From Streptomyces sp. HUAS 15-9 (GTDB lineage Bacteria; Actinomycetota; Actinomycetes; Streptomycetales; Streptomycetaceae), in assembly GCF_025642155.1 (NCBI RefSeq), contig NZ_CP106798.1, positions 7,998,001-8,062,000 of the forward strand: DNA of 64,000 nt, in the 5' to 3' direction. Position numbers and translations under genes: made by a program. The notes beneath the pieces are model-generated. The model saw only the letters and a program-made list of their open reading frames with translations, was not told the DNA's origin and did no database searches. Within the stretch, counting starts at the first letter, position 1, and each line of letters starts with the position of its first letter. Of the stretch, positions 44,888-52,317 are shown one piece after another.

Positions 44888-44904
44888 GGGCAGAGGGGTG
44901 GACG

Positions 44905-46392
44905 ATGGCCGGCAGCACGAACGCCATGCTCGCCGGGGCCCGACGCGGCCGAGCCGGAGAGGTGTCCGGCGGCACCCGAGGCGCTCGCGCCACAGGCCCC
45001 CTCGCCGCCGTGGCCGCCGCCTTCACCCTCGCCCAGCTCTTCATCGTGCACCCCGGGATGGGCCTCGGCTGGGACGAGACGGTGTACGTCAGCCAGTTGA
45101 GCTCACAGGCCCCGGCGGCCTACTTCAGCGCACCCCGCGCCCGTGGCATCTCCTTGCTCGTGGCGCCGATCACCGCCTGGTCGTCGTCCACCGCACTGCT
45201 GCGGATCTACCTCGCCCTGCTGTCCGGCATCGCCCTGTTCCTGGCGCTGCGCGCATGGCGAGGCATCTTCCCCGTCCGCGTTCTGGCCCTGGCGGGCGGC
45301 CTGTTCGCCTCGCTCTGGGTGACGCTCTTCTACGGCCCACAGGCCATGCCCAACTACTGGGTCGCCGTCGGCGCACTCGCCGCTGCCGCCTGCTTCCTGC
45401 GGGCCGGCGCCGACCGCCGCGACCGCGCCGCACTGTGGGGCCTGGCCGCGAGCGGGGCGCTGATGGCGTGGATGCGGCCCACCGACGCGGTCTGGGCGAC
45501 CCTGCCCCTGCTCGCCCTCGCGCTGTACCGACGGCTGTGGCGCCCGCTCGCCTTCCTGCTGGCCGGGCTCGCGTCCGGGGCCGCGGAGTGGGTGATCGAG
45601 GCGTACGTCGCTTACGGCGGCCTCGCGCAGCGGCTCTCGGACGGCTCCGCGATCCAGGGCGGCCTCGGCTGGCACGTCGCCGTCGCCGACCAACTGCGCA
45701 GCCTGGGCGGGCGGGCCCTGTGCCGCCCGTGCACCGGGCCCATGCCCGAGCCCGTGGTCACCGTCTGGTGGCTCGTCCTGCCCCTGTTCGCCGTGCTCGG
45801 CCTGGTCGTCGCCGTCCGGGCCCACCGCACCGCCGCCACCCTCGTGCCGCTGGCCTGTGGCGCCACGGCCGCATTCCCGTACCTGTTCATGATCGGATAC
45901 GCGGCCCCCCGCTTCCTGCTGCCCGCCTACGCCCTGCTCGCCCTCCCCGTCGCCGACGCGCTCGTCCACCTGGTGACCGCGCCCCGCCGAGCCTGGCGGC
46001 CGGTGGCCGTCACCCTGGTCGCGCTCGGTCTCGCCGGTCATCTGGCGGTGCAGTACGCCGTCCTGGAGCACACCGTCGGCCGGACCACGGCCACCCGCCG
46101 AGACTGGGCCCGCACCGCCGCCGAACTGCACCACCTCGGCGTCGGCCCGCCCTGCCTCGTCACCGGGCACGACGCGATCCCCATCGCGTTCTACGCCGGC
46201 TGCTCCTCCGCCGCGACCACGGGCCACAACGCCAACAGCACGGCGGCACTCATCGCCGGGACCGCACGCCGTATGCCGGTCGCCGCGCTCGTCACCACGG
46301 GCAGGCGCCCGCCCGCCTACGCCCGCGACTGGCAGTTCGTGCCCTTGGGCGCGCTCCGCCTCTACTACGCCGGTCCGGCAGCCGGCTCATGA
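44905..46392 (+). CDS. Multispanning membrane protein, GT-C glycosyltransferase-like
   Basis: 495 residues with about ten transmembrane helices. The first extracellular loop after helix 1 carries HPGMGLGWDETVYVSQ, where an Asp-Glu pair sits as in GT-C (PMT-like) enzymes that use polyprenyl-phosphate sugars. ATG 44905 has GAGGGG six bases upstream. It is the first gene of a two-gene unit controlled by two BlaI-type dyads. The next gene overlaps its stop by 4 bases. Donor and acceptor are unknown; a mannosyl or arabinosyl transfer outside the membrane is only a guess. Confidence 0.78.
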   Translation: MAGSTNAMLAGARRGRAGEVSGGTRGARATGPLAAVAAAFTLAQLFIVHPGMGLGWDETVYVSQLSSQAPAAYFSAPRARGISLLVAPITAWSSSTALLRIYLALLSGIALFLALRAWRGIFPVRVLALAGGLFASLWVTLFYGPQAMPNYWVAVGALAAAACFLRAGADRRDRAALWGLAASGALMAWMRPTDAVWATLPLLALALYRRLWRPLAFLLAGLASGAAEWVIEAYVAYGGLAQRLSDGSAIQGGLGWHVAVADQLRSLGGRALCRPCTGPMPEPVVTVWWLVLPLFAVLGLVVAVRAHRTAATLVPLACGATAAFPYLFMIGYAAPRFLLPAYALLALPVADALVHLVTAPRRAWRPVAVTLVALGLAGHLAVQYAVLEHTVGRTTATRRDWARTAAELHHLGVGPPCLVTGHDAIPIAFYAGCSSAATTGHNANSTAALIAGTARRMPVAALVTTGRRPPAYARDWQFVPLGALRLYYAGPAAGS

Positions 46393-47336
46393 CGTCCTCG
46401 ACGGACCTCGCGCCCGCCCTCGTCCGCCGCCGGGCCTACTGGCACGCCGCCGCCTGTCTCGCCGTCCTGATGTGCGCGACCTACCTGGCGCTGCGGCACT
46501 GGCCGGCGCTCCACACCGGGGCCCTGCGGCTGGCCGTCGCGGACCAGGGCTGGCTGCTGGTGGGCGCCACGGCGGCGGTCGCGACCTGGGTGTCCTCGGC
46601 ACTCGCCCAGCAGGGCGCGGTCACCCGGCCACTGCCCGGCAGGCGCCTGGTCGCCGCCCAGTTCGCCGCCTCGGCCGCCAATCACGTCCTGCCCGCCGGT
46701 CTCGGGGCGGGCGCGGTCAACCTGCGGTTCCTGATGCGCTGTGGACTTCCGGCGGGCCGCTCGGCCAGCGCCCTCGCGGTCAAGGCGACGGCCGGTGCGG
46801 TGGCCCGCGGCGCGCTGATCGCGGCGCTCGCCCCGGCCTGCCCCGGCCTGCTGCGCATCCCGCACGTCCCCCCGGCCGCGCTCGTCGCCGTACCCGCCGC
46901 GGCCGCCCTCGTGATCCTCCTGCTCAACAGCCCGCTGTGGCCCCGGTGCCGGTGCGCTCTGGCGGCCGTACTCGCCGACATCCGCGCCGCGCACGCCGAT
47001 CCACGACGCGCGGCCGCGCTGTGGGGCGGCTCGCTGGCCTTCGCCGCCCTGCATTCCCTGGTGCTGATCGCCGTCACCCGGGCCGTCGCCCTCCCACTGC
47101 CCCCGGTCCGGGTGGCACTGCTGTACCTCGCCGCCAGCAGCGCCGCCGCCCTGCTGCCCACCCCGGGCGGCCTCGGCTCCCTCGACGCGGCCCTCGCCCT
47201 CGCGCTCACCTCTTCCGGAGCCCCGGGCGCCACGGCGGCGTCCGTGGTGCTCGGCTACCGCCTCCTGACCGTCTGGCTGCCCCTGCTCCCGGGCCTGCTG
47301 GTGCTCGCCCTGCTGATCCGGCGCAAGTCGCTGTAG
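46389..47336 (+). CDS. LPG synthase TM-domain (UPF0104) membrane protein
   Basis: 315 residues, about eight transmembrane helices, of the lysylphosphatidylglycerol-synthetase transmembrane/AglD family. Characteristic segments are QFAASAANHVLPAGLGAGAV and the Pro-Gly rich TPGGLGSLDAALAL near the end. No aminoacyl-transferase domain is present, so this is the flippase-like half alone. The ATG overlaps the glycosyltransferase-like gene (ATGA). The pair may modify and move a lipid or lipid-linked sugar (inference). Confidence 0.8.
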   Translation: MTSSTDLAPALVRRRAYWHAAACLAVLMCATYLALRHWPALHTGALRLAVADQGWLLVGATAAVATWVSSALAQQGAVTRPLPGRRLVAAQFAASAANHVLPAGLGAGAVNLRFLMRCGLPAGRSASALAVKATAGAVARGALIAALAPACPGLLRIPHVPPAALVAVPAAAALVILLLNSPLWPRCRCALAAVLADIRAAHADPRRAAALWGGSLAFAALHSLVLIAVTRAVALPLPPVRVALLYLAASSAAALLPTPGGLGSLDAALALALTSSGAPGATAASVVLGYRLLTVWLPLLPGLLVLALLIRRKSL

Positions 47337-47377
47337 CGGGTTGCCGTTTCGGCGCGTTCGGGTTCGGCCGTGTCGGC

Positions 47378-48592
47378 TCAGTCGTCGGAGTTTCGGTCCT
47401 TCTTGTGCTTGTCCCTGCCGTGCCCGCCGTTGCCCTGGTCGCCCTCCTGATCCCCTCCTTGCGGCTCCGTGGGGGACGGGGCGGCTGATGTCGCCGCGGC
47501 GCTCGGAGTCTCGTCGACAGGTGCGGACTTGACGGTCACCGGGGTGGGCGAACCGGGTGACGACGGGCCGTTGTCGCCCGAGCCGAGCGATGCGCCAAGG
47601 GCGACGGCCGCGCCGAACACGGCGATGGCCGCACCGCCCAGAACGGCCCGCGAGGCCAGTTTCCGGGAGCCGCGCTGCCGGGAGTACGGGGCGTCGGCGT
47701 CATCGGTTTGCGGGGGCACGGCAGACGGGACGATCGGAGCGGGCATGGCGGCGGTGTCGGCCGGTTCCGTGCTGGAAGGCGTCCACTCCTGCGTGGCGAG
47801 CCAGTTGGCCGCCTGCCCCGCGGTCGGCCGGTGCGCCGGATCCTTGGCGAGCAGGTGCAGCAGATACTCGGAGAGGAGCTGGGGTATCTCCGGGCGCAGT
47901 CGGGTCGGCGGCGGGGGCTGGACGTCGACGTGCTGCTGCACCACGGCCAGCGAGGTCGAGCCGCGGAACGGGGGCTGCCCGGTGAGTAGTTCGTACAGCA
48001 CGCAGCCGAGCGAGTAGACGTCGGAGGCGGGCTGTGCCGGGCGTCCCAGGGCGCGCTCGGGGGCCAGATAGTCTGCGGTGCCGAGGACCTTGCCGGTGGC
48101 GGTGAGCGTGCTGCCGGCGTCGCCGGTGAAGCGGGCGATCCCGAAGTCGGCGATCTTCGCGGCGCGACCGGAGGTCAGCATGACGTTGGCGGGTTTGATG
48201 TCCCGGTGGATCACCCCCTCGCGGTGCGCGGCCGACAGGCCCGCGGCCACCTGCGCCGCGACGGCGGCCGCCTCCCGCGGGTCCAGCGTGCCGCGCAGCG
48301 AGCGCTCCTGGGCCAGACTCCAGCCGTCGACGAGTTCCATGACCAGGTACAGCTGACCGTCGTAGGAGCCGAAGTCGTACACGCCCACCACATTGGGGTG
48401 GTTCAGGCGGCCCGCGATCTGCGCCTCCATCCGGAACCGCTCCGTGTCCGTCGCCTCTTCCGCCCGCAGGAGCTTGACCGCGACGGGGCGTCCGAGGACC
48501 TGGTCGGCAGACCGCCACACCTCGCCCATCGCGCCGCGTCCCAGTAGCTCTTCCAGCTCGTAGCGGTCCGCCAGCAGCACGTGTGCACCCAC
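47378..48592 (-). CDS. Membrane Ser/Thr protein kinase (Hanks type)
   Basis: 404 residues. The kinase domain has the Gly loop LLGRGAMGEVWR, VAVKLL, the catalytic loop HRDIKPANVML (about residue 127), DFGIARF (about 147) and an activation loop ending TADYLAPE. A transmembrane helix (RAVLGGAAIAVFGAAVALGA) lies near 310-335, with a short Pro/Ser-rich, His/Lys-tailed outside segment. There are no PASTA repeats, so the sensed ligand is unknown. GTG 48592 is the start; the ribosome site is weak. It is convergent with the BlaI-linked operon and sits between it and the PAP2-DedA operon. Confidence 0.9.
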   Translation of the reverse strand: MGAHVLLADRYELEELLGRGAMGEVWRSADQVLGRPVAVKLLRAEEATDTERFRMEAQIAGRLNHPNVVGVYDFGSYDGQLYLVMELVDGWSLAQERSLRGTLDPREAAAVAAQVAAGLSAAHREGVIHRDIKPANVMLTSGRAAKIADFGIARFTGDAGSTLTATGKVLGTADYLAPERALGRPAQPASDVYSLGCVLYELLTGQPPFRGSTSLAVVQQHVDVQPPPPTRLRPEIPQLLSEYLLHLLAKDPAHRPTAGQAANWLATQEWTPSSTEPADTAAMPAPIVPSAVPPQTDDADAPYSRQRGSRKLASRAVLGGAAIAVFGAAVALGASLGSGDNGPSSPGSPTPVTVKSAPVDETPSAAATSAAPSPTEPQGGDQEGDQGNGGHGRDKHKKDRNSDD

Positions 48593-48713
48593 CCCGACTC
48601 ACGACAACACCTGAACACCGAAAGACCCGAATTATCACCGTTAAAGATCATTTGGGTGCGGCGTGCCCAGGTTACCCGGGCCGTCAAGCCGACCGGATCC
48701 AGGCCCGGAAGTT

Positions 48714-48760
48714 CGCGCCGGGCAGGCAGACGACGGGGGGACGCCTGCCTGCCCGGCGCG
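48714..48760 (-). terminator. Strong hairpin terminator of the DedA-PAP2-PAP2 operon
   Basis: A 16-bp perfect stem (48714-48729 with 48745-48760; arms contain CCGGGCAGGCAG and CTGCCTGCCCGG) and a 15-base loop, about 125 bases beyond the operon's last stop codon. The rest of 48593-48885 shows nothing recognisable apart from the kinase promoter region. Confidence 0.82.
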
Positions 48761-48885
48761 TGGTCACTCGTCCATTCGGGGGGAGCGAGCACCACGGGCC
48801 CCGTCAGGCCACTCCGTACAGCGCAGAGGCATGCCCCGGTGTCACACCCCGGGCGCGTCGCGGAACGTCACGCGGGGCGTGATCG

Positions 48886-49608
48886 TCATCGACGACCCGG
48901 ACCTCGGGGTGTGTGCTCCTCCGGCGGCGCATCGGCCGTATCCCGGTGCGGGGTCATGTCCGCGATGAGCCCCGCGGGGAGCCACCAGGCCGCCGCGCAT
49001 ACGCAGACCCCGAGCCAGCCCACGGCGAACAGCCAGCCGCCCAGTACGTCGGTGAACCAGTGCACGCCGAGAAAGACCCGGGTCAGCCCGACCAACGCGG
49101 CCCAGCAGCCCACGGCGAGGCAGATCGGTGTCCGGCCGCGCGGGGCGCGTATCCAGATCGCGAGGATCACCAACCCGGCCGTGAGCGCCGACGTGGTGGC
49201 ATGCCCGGACGGAAACGCCCAGTCCGAGGCGTGCGTCTGCCAGTCGGCCATCGGCGGGCGGGCCCTGGCGACCAGTTCCATCACGCCGTACCGCACGGCC
49301 TGACCGGCACCGAGGCAGACGGCCCACGACAGGGCCGCGACCAGCCGCCGGCGCGGTGTGCGGCCCACGAACAGTCCGGCCAGTACCACCAGCGCGTACG
49401 GGATGATCCCCGTCCCCGTGGCCGTCACCCCACGGGCCAACGCCACCGCGACGTCCGGCCGGTGGGCGAGCGACCAGGACAGCAGGTCCCCGTCCAGGAA
49501 CAGCGGAGCCCCATGGCTGCCGACGACGACCATGGTCAGCACCACGAATGCCGTCCAGGCACCGAGCCCGACACTGCCCGCGAGTTCCGCGACGCCCTTG
49601 CGGCTCAT
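48886..49608 (-). CDS. PAP2-superfamily membrane phosphatase
   Basis: 240 residues with about five transmembrane helices. The PAP2 signature is split as ARARPPMADWQ (phosphate-binding Lys/Arg motif C1 degenerate), FPSGHATTSALTAG (C2, with His) and LTRVFLGVHWFTDVLGGW (C3, with Arg and His). Members dephosphorylate lipid diphosphates such as undecaprenyl-PP. ATG 49608 has AGAGGGCGGG upstream. It is the last gene of the operon, 19 bases after the second PAP2 gene. Confidence 0.86.
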   Translation of the reverse strand: MSRKGVAELAGSVGLGAWTAFVVLTMVVVGSHGAPLFLDGDLLSWSLAHRPDVAVALARGVTATGTGIIPYALVVLAGLFVGRTPRRRLVAALSWAVCLGAGQAVRYGVMELVARARPPMADWQTHASDWAFPSGHATTSALTAGLVILAIWIRAPRGRTPICLAVGCWAALVGLTRVFLGVHWFTDVLGGWLFAVGWLGVCVCAAAWWLPAGLIADMTPHRDTADAPPEEHTPRGPGRR

Positions 49609-49627
49609 GACACCCGCCCTCTGCGGT

Positions 49628-50230
49628 TCATGACACCAGGACGGGGCGCAGCCAGGTCGCGGACAGCCGCCCGGCCAGGTCCTTCGGCCCGCGCCGCAGC
49701 ACCGACATCGACGCGAACGCGACGGCCGCACCGACCAGCACCCCCACGACCACGTCGTGCGGATAGTGGACCCCGACCCAGACCCGCGAGGCCGCCATGG
49801 CGCAGGCCGCGACCGCCGCCATGACGCCCAGCCGCCGGGAGACGAAGAACAGGGCCACCGCGGCCGCGGCGGCGATTGCCGCGTGATTGCTCGGGAACGA
49901 CCAGTCGCCCGGCCCCGGACACACCTCCAGCGTGCTCACACGCAGGCTCTGACAGGGCCGGTCCTCCCGCACCACCAGCTTCAGCCCGGCATCCACGGCG
50001 AAGGCCACCAGTACGGCCGCGGGGACGGCCAGCGCCGTCAGTGCCGCCGCCGCGCCCACCCGGCGCGCCCGCCACCAGCCCACGACCATGAGCACCGCGA
50101 AGACGGCAAGCCCGTACGTCGCCCATGTGCTCACCACCTGGTCCAGCCATCCGGGCGAGTGGTGCGCCACCTCCACCACGTCCTGGTAGGCCTCCCCGTC
50201 GATCGACGAAGCCTGGAACGCGAGCATCAT
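49628..50230 (-). CDS. PAP2-superfamily membrane phosphatase (undecaprenyl-PP phosphatase-like)
   Basis: 200 residues with about five helices. All three motifs are intact: KLVVREDRPC (C1), FPSNHAAIAAAAAV (C2) and SRVWVGVHYPHDVVVG (C3). This is closer to bacterial undecaprenyl-diphosphatases of the BcrC type than the neighbouring PAP2 protein. ATG 50230 overlaps the DedA stop codon (ATGA) and has AGGAGG upstream. An extracytoplasmic active site would release phosphate from the lipid carrier. Confidence 0.88.
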   Translation of the reverse strand: MMLAFQASSIDGEAYQDVVEVAHHSPGWLDQVVSTWATYGLAVFAVLMVVGWWRARRVGAAAALTALAVPAAVLVAFAVDAGLKLVVREDRPCQSLRVSTLEVCPGPGDWSFPSNHAAIAAAAAVALFFVSRRLGVMAAVAACAMAASRVWVGVHYPHDVVVGVLVGAAVAFASMSVLRRGPKDLAGRLSATWLRPVLVS

Positions 50231-50889
50231 CCGCGGGCCTCCTTGGCTGCCTTGCGGGAGCGCAGCACCTCGGCGGCGAGCGGGAGCAGCGAGACCACCA
50301 CGATCAGCGCGATCACCGGCAGCAGGTACTTGTCGACACCGGTGATCGAGGAGCCGAGCGCATACCCGGCGAGGGTCAGTCCGACGCTCCACACGAGCCC
50401 GCCGGTCACCTGCCACAGGGTGAAGCTCCGGGCGGGCACGCCGAGCGCCCCGGCCATCGGGTTCAGCACCGTCCGTACGACGGGGACGAAGCGGGCCAGC
50501 ACGATCGCCTTCGCGTGGCCGTACCGCTCCAGCAGTTCCTCGGCGCGTCGCGCACCCTCGTGCAGCCGGGCCGAGCGGCTGCGCACGAGCAGGGCTCCGC
50601 CCGCCTTGCGGCCCAGCAGATACCCGCACTGCGAGCCGGCCAGCGCGCCCACCGCCGCCGCGACCAGCAGCGGCGCCAGCGACAGCTTCAGGCCCCGGTC
50701 GGCCGTGCCGGAACACAGCAGGCCGGCCGTGAACAGCAGCGAGTCGCCGGGCAGGAAGAAACCGATCAGCAGTCCCGTCTCGGCGAACATCACCACGCCG
50801 ACGCCCAGCACGCCGAAGGCGGCCAGCAGCGAGTGGGCGTCCAGCACATTGACGGCGAGCTGCGACGACAGGTGTGGGGGAGTGGTCAT
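50227..50889 (-). CDS. DedA family membrane protein
   Basis: 220 residues of the SNARE-associated/DedA family, with FAETGLLIGFFLPGDSLLF, the re-entrant-loop motif RFVPVVRTVLNPMAGALG and GGLVWSVGLTLAGYALG. Members of this family have been shown to translocate undecaprenyl phosphate and other lipids across the membrane. It is the first gene of an operon with two PAP2 phosphatases, which fits lipid-carrier recycling. ATG 50889 has GGAGG eleven bases upstream. Two TACA..TGTA-type dyads precede it. Confidence 0.9.
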   Translation of the reverse strand: MTTPPHLSSQLAVNVLDAHSLLAAFGVLGVGVVMFAETGLLIGFFLPGDSLLFTAGLLCSGTADRGLKLSLAPLLVAAAVGALAGSQCGYLLGRKAGGALLVRSRSARLHEGARRAEELLERYGHAKAIVLARFVPVVRTVLNPMAGALGVPARSFTLWQVTGGLVWSVGLTLAGYALGSSITGVDKYLLPVIALIVVVSLLPLAAEVLRSRKAAKEARG

Positions 50890-50938
50890 AGTCGCCGGCC
50901 CTCCGCTTTCGTCTCGTTCGACAACAGGTCAGTCCTGA

Positions 50939-50971
50939 CTACATTTTTGTAGACGGTCTACGTAACTGTAG
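50939..50971. promoter_or_regulatory. Paired dyads upstream of the DedA operon
   Basis: CTACATTTTTGTAG (50939-50952, perfect 5-bp arms, four-base centre) and CTACGTAACTGTAG (50958-50971, one mismatch) have centres 19 bases apart. Between them, GTAGAC-G-GTCTAC forms a further perfect dyad. The arms match those before blaI, but the centre is four rather than three bases, so the binding protein may be the same BlaI or a relative. Confidence 0.62.
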
Positions 50972-51086
50972 ACGACCAACTGGGGTGGTTCGTTCTCCAT
51001 GGATTCCTCATCGGTTCCCCGTCGGCGATTCCCCATCGTTTCCCGGTCGGGCTCCCCGGTTTTGCCCGCACATTTACCGGCCATTA

Positions 51087-51103
51087 CTGCATATGGGTTG
51101 CAG
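51087..51103. promoter_or_regulatory. Nur-box-like site upstream of a nickel-transporter remnant
   Basis: CTGCAT-ATGGG-TTGCAG fits the 6-5-6 layout of the Streptomyces Nur box (tTGCaa-N5-ttGCaa) with both TGCA cores intact. It lies 70 bases upstream of the start of a HoxN-type gene fragment, the expected target class for the nickel sensor Nur. This agreement supports the call. Confidence 0.6.
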
Positions 51104-51172
51104 GTGCTGATGAAGGGGCGCAAGGCTGTGGGCGGCAGCCGCCGACGTTCGACCGAAGGAAAGACCCTTCCG

Positions 51173-51345
51173 ATGACGGCCGCCCCTGATTCCGCTCCGC
51201 CCCTCCCGGCACAGCCCGAGGCGAAGCGCTCGGCCTGGCACCGCGTCCGCACCTCGATGACGCGGCAGGAGTGGATCAGGGTCGGTGGGACGGCCGCCTC
51301 CGGGCCGGCGCCGCACCACCCGCGAACCGATGGGCGAGGGGCGGT
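51173..51345 (+). pseudogene. Truncated NiCoT/HoxN-type nickel transporter
   Basis: The ATG at 51173 has GAAGGAAAG upstream and reads AWHRVRTSMTRQEWIRVGGTAA, the N-terminal segment that precedes the first helix in HoxN/NixA transporters. The eight-helix body with the HX4DH motif is absent. The frame changes after about 120 bases, and the downstream sequence belongs to the 3' end of another gene. The promoter and ribosome site look intact, so the loss is in the coding part. Confidence 0.55.
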
Positions 51346-51346
51346 A

Positions 51347-52306
51347 TCACCCGCGCAGCCGCAGGTCACTGCGCCACTTCACCAGTTGCTTCTCCGGATC
51401 CCCCGTGAACGACCACGGAGTACGCGTCACCCTGCGGCCCTGCAGGCGCAGCAGCGCGGCCGCGATGTCCTTCGTACCCGCGAGGCAGGCCGCATGGGTC
51501 AGGTAGTTCAGGTCACGCAGCTCACCCGGGGCGACGGGAACGTCCCCCCGGCCCGTGATCCAGCGCTGCCAGCTGCGGCGTACGTCGCTGACGGCGCCGT
51601 CGTGGCTCCAGTGGTGGCCCATCGCCACCGCGGAGTGCTGCCCCTGGGCGCCGTCGAGGACGTACCGGTACTCCTCGACCCGGGCGTACTGCACCAGCAC
51701 CGGCAGCGCGCAGCCGTCCGGCGCGACCCCGGCCGCGTCGCGGGCGAAGTCGTACATGAGGCCGTGGGTGCCGTGCCAGCGTGCGGAGTAGTAGTGCAGC
51801 ACCTGGAGGTGGCCCTCCACGCTGTACGGATCGCGCCGGTGCAACTCGTCCCACCAGCGCGCCAGTTCCTGCCGGCGCACCCCTGCCGGATACAGGCGCG
51901 CGACCGAGATCAGCGAGATCCAGGGCGTGGGGTCCTCCGGCCACGCCTCGGTGGCCTGCAGACAGGCCAGTACGGCGGTGTCGATACGGTCCCGGTCGAT
52001 CGGCACCCCCCGGCCCGCGGCGATGGCCAGAGTGAAGGCTCTGGCCGTCTCCGTGGCCGCCCGCAGCACCAGTGCGTCGGCGCTGTGGGGCTCGGCGGCC
52101 AGCCAGGACTCGACCGTCGAACTCCCCGTGCAGGCCTGGGCGAGCTGCCGGATCCGGTGTCCCCGGGAGAGCCAGTCGGTGCCGGTGGCCCGCAGCAGTT
52201 CCCGCAGGCCCTGCCAGCGGCCGATCACGATGTCGTGGCGTGCCGAGCCGAGGGGTGAGTCCCCGCAGTCGGGATCGAAGTCGGGCGTGTAGCGGTCGCG
52301 CGCCAT
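51347..52306 (-). CDS. Hypothetical protein co-transcribed with an amino-acid permease
   Basis: 319 residues, helical, with TPR-like segments (ADALVLRAATETARAFTLAI, DPTPWISLISVARLY, EGHLQVLHYYSARWHGTHGL). It lies 11 bases after the permease gene, so it belongs to the same transcript. ATG 52306 has GGGAGAG upstream. No enzyme motif is recognised; a scaffold or regulatory role for the permease is only a possibility. Confidence 0.75.
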   Translation of the reverse strand: MARDRYTPDFDPDCGDSPLGSARHDIVIGRWQGLRELLRATGTDWLSRGHRIRQLAQACTGSSTVESWLAAEPHSADALVLRAATETARAFTLAIAAGRGVPIDRDRIDTAVLACLQATEAWPEDPTPWISLISVARLYPAGVRRQELARWWDELHRRDPYSVEGHLQVLHYYSARWHGTHGLMYDFARDAAGVAPDGCALPVLVQYARVEEYRYVLDGAQGQHSAVAMGHHWSHDGAVSDVRRSWQRWITGRGDVPVAPGELRDLNYLTHAACLAGTKDIAAALLRLQGRRVTRTPWSFTGDPEKQLVKWRSDLRLRG

Positions 52307-52317
52307 CGGGCTCTCCC

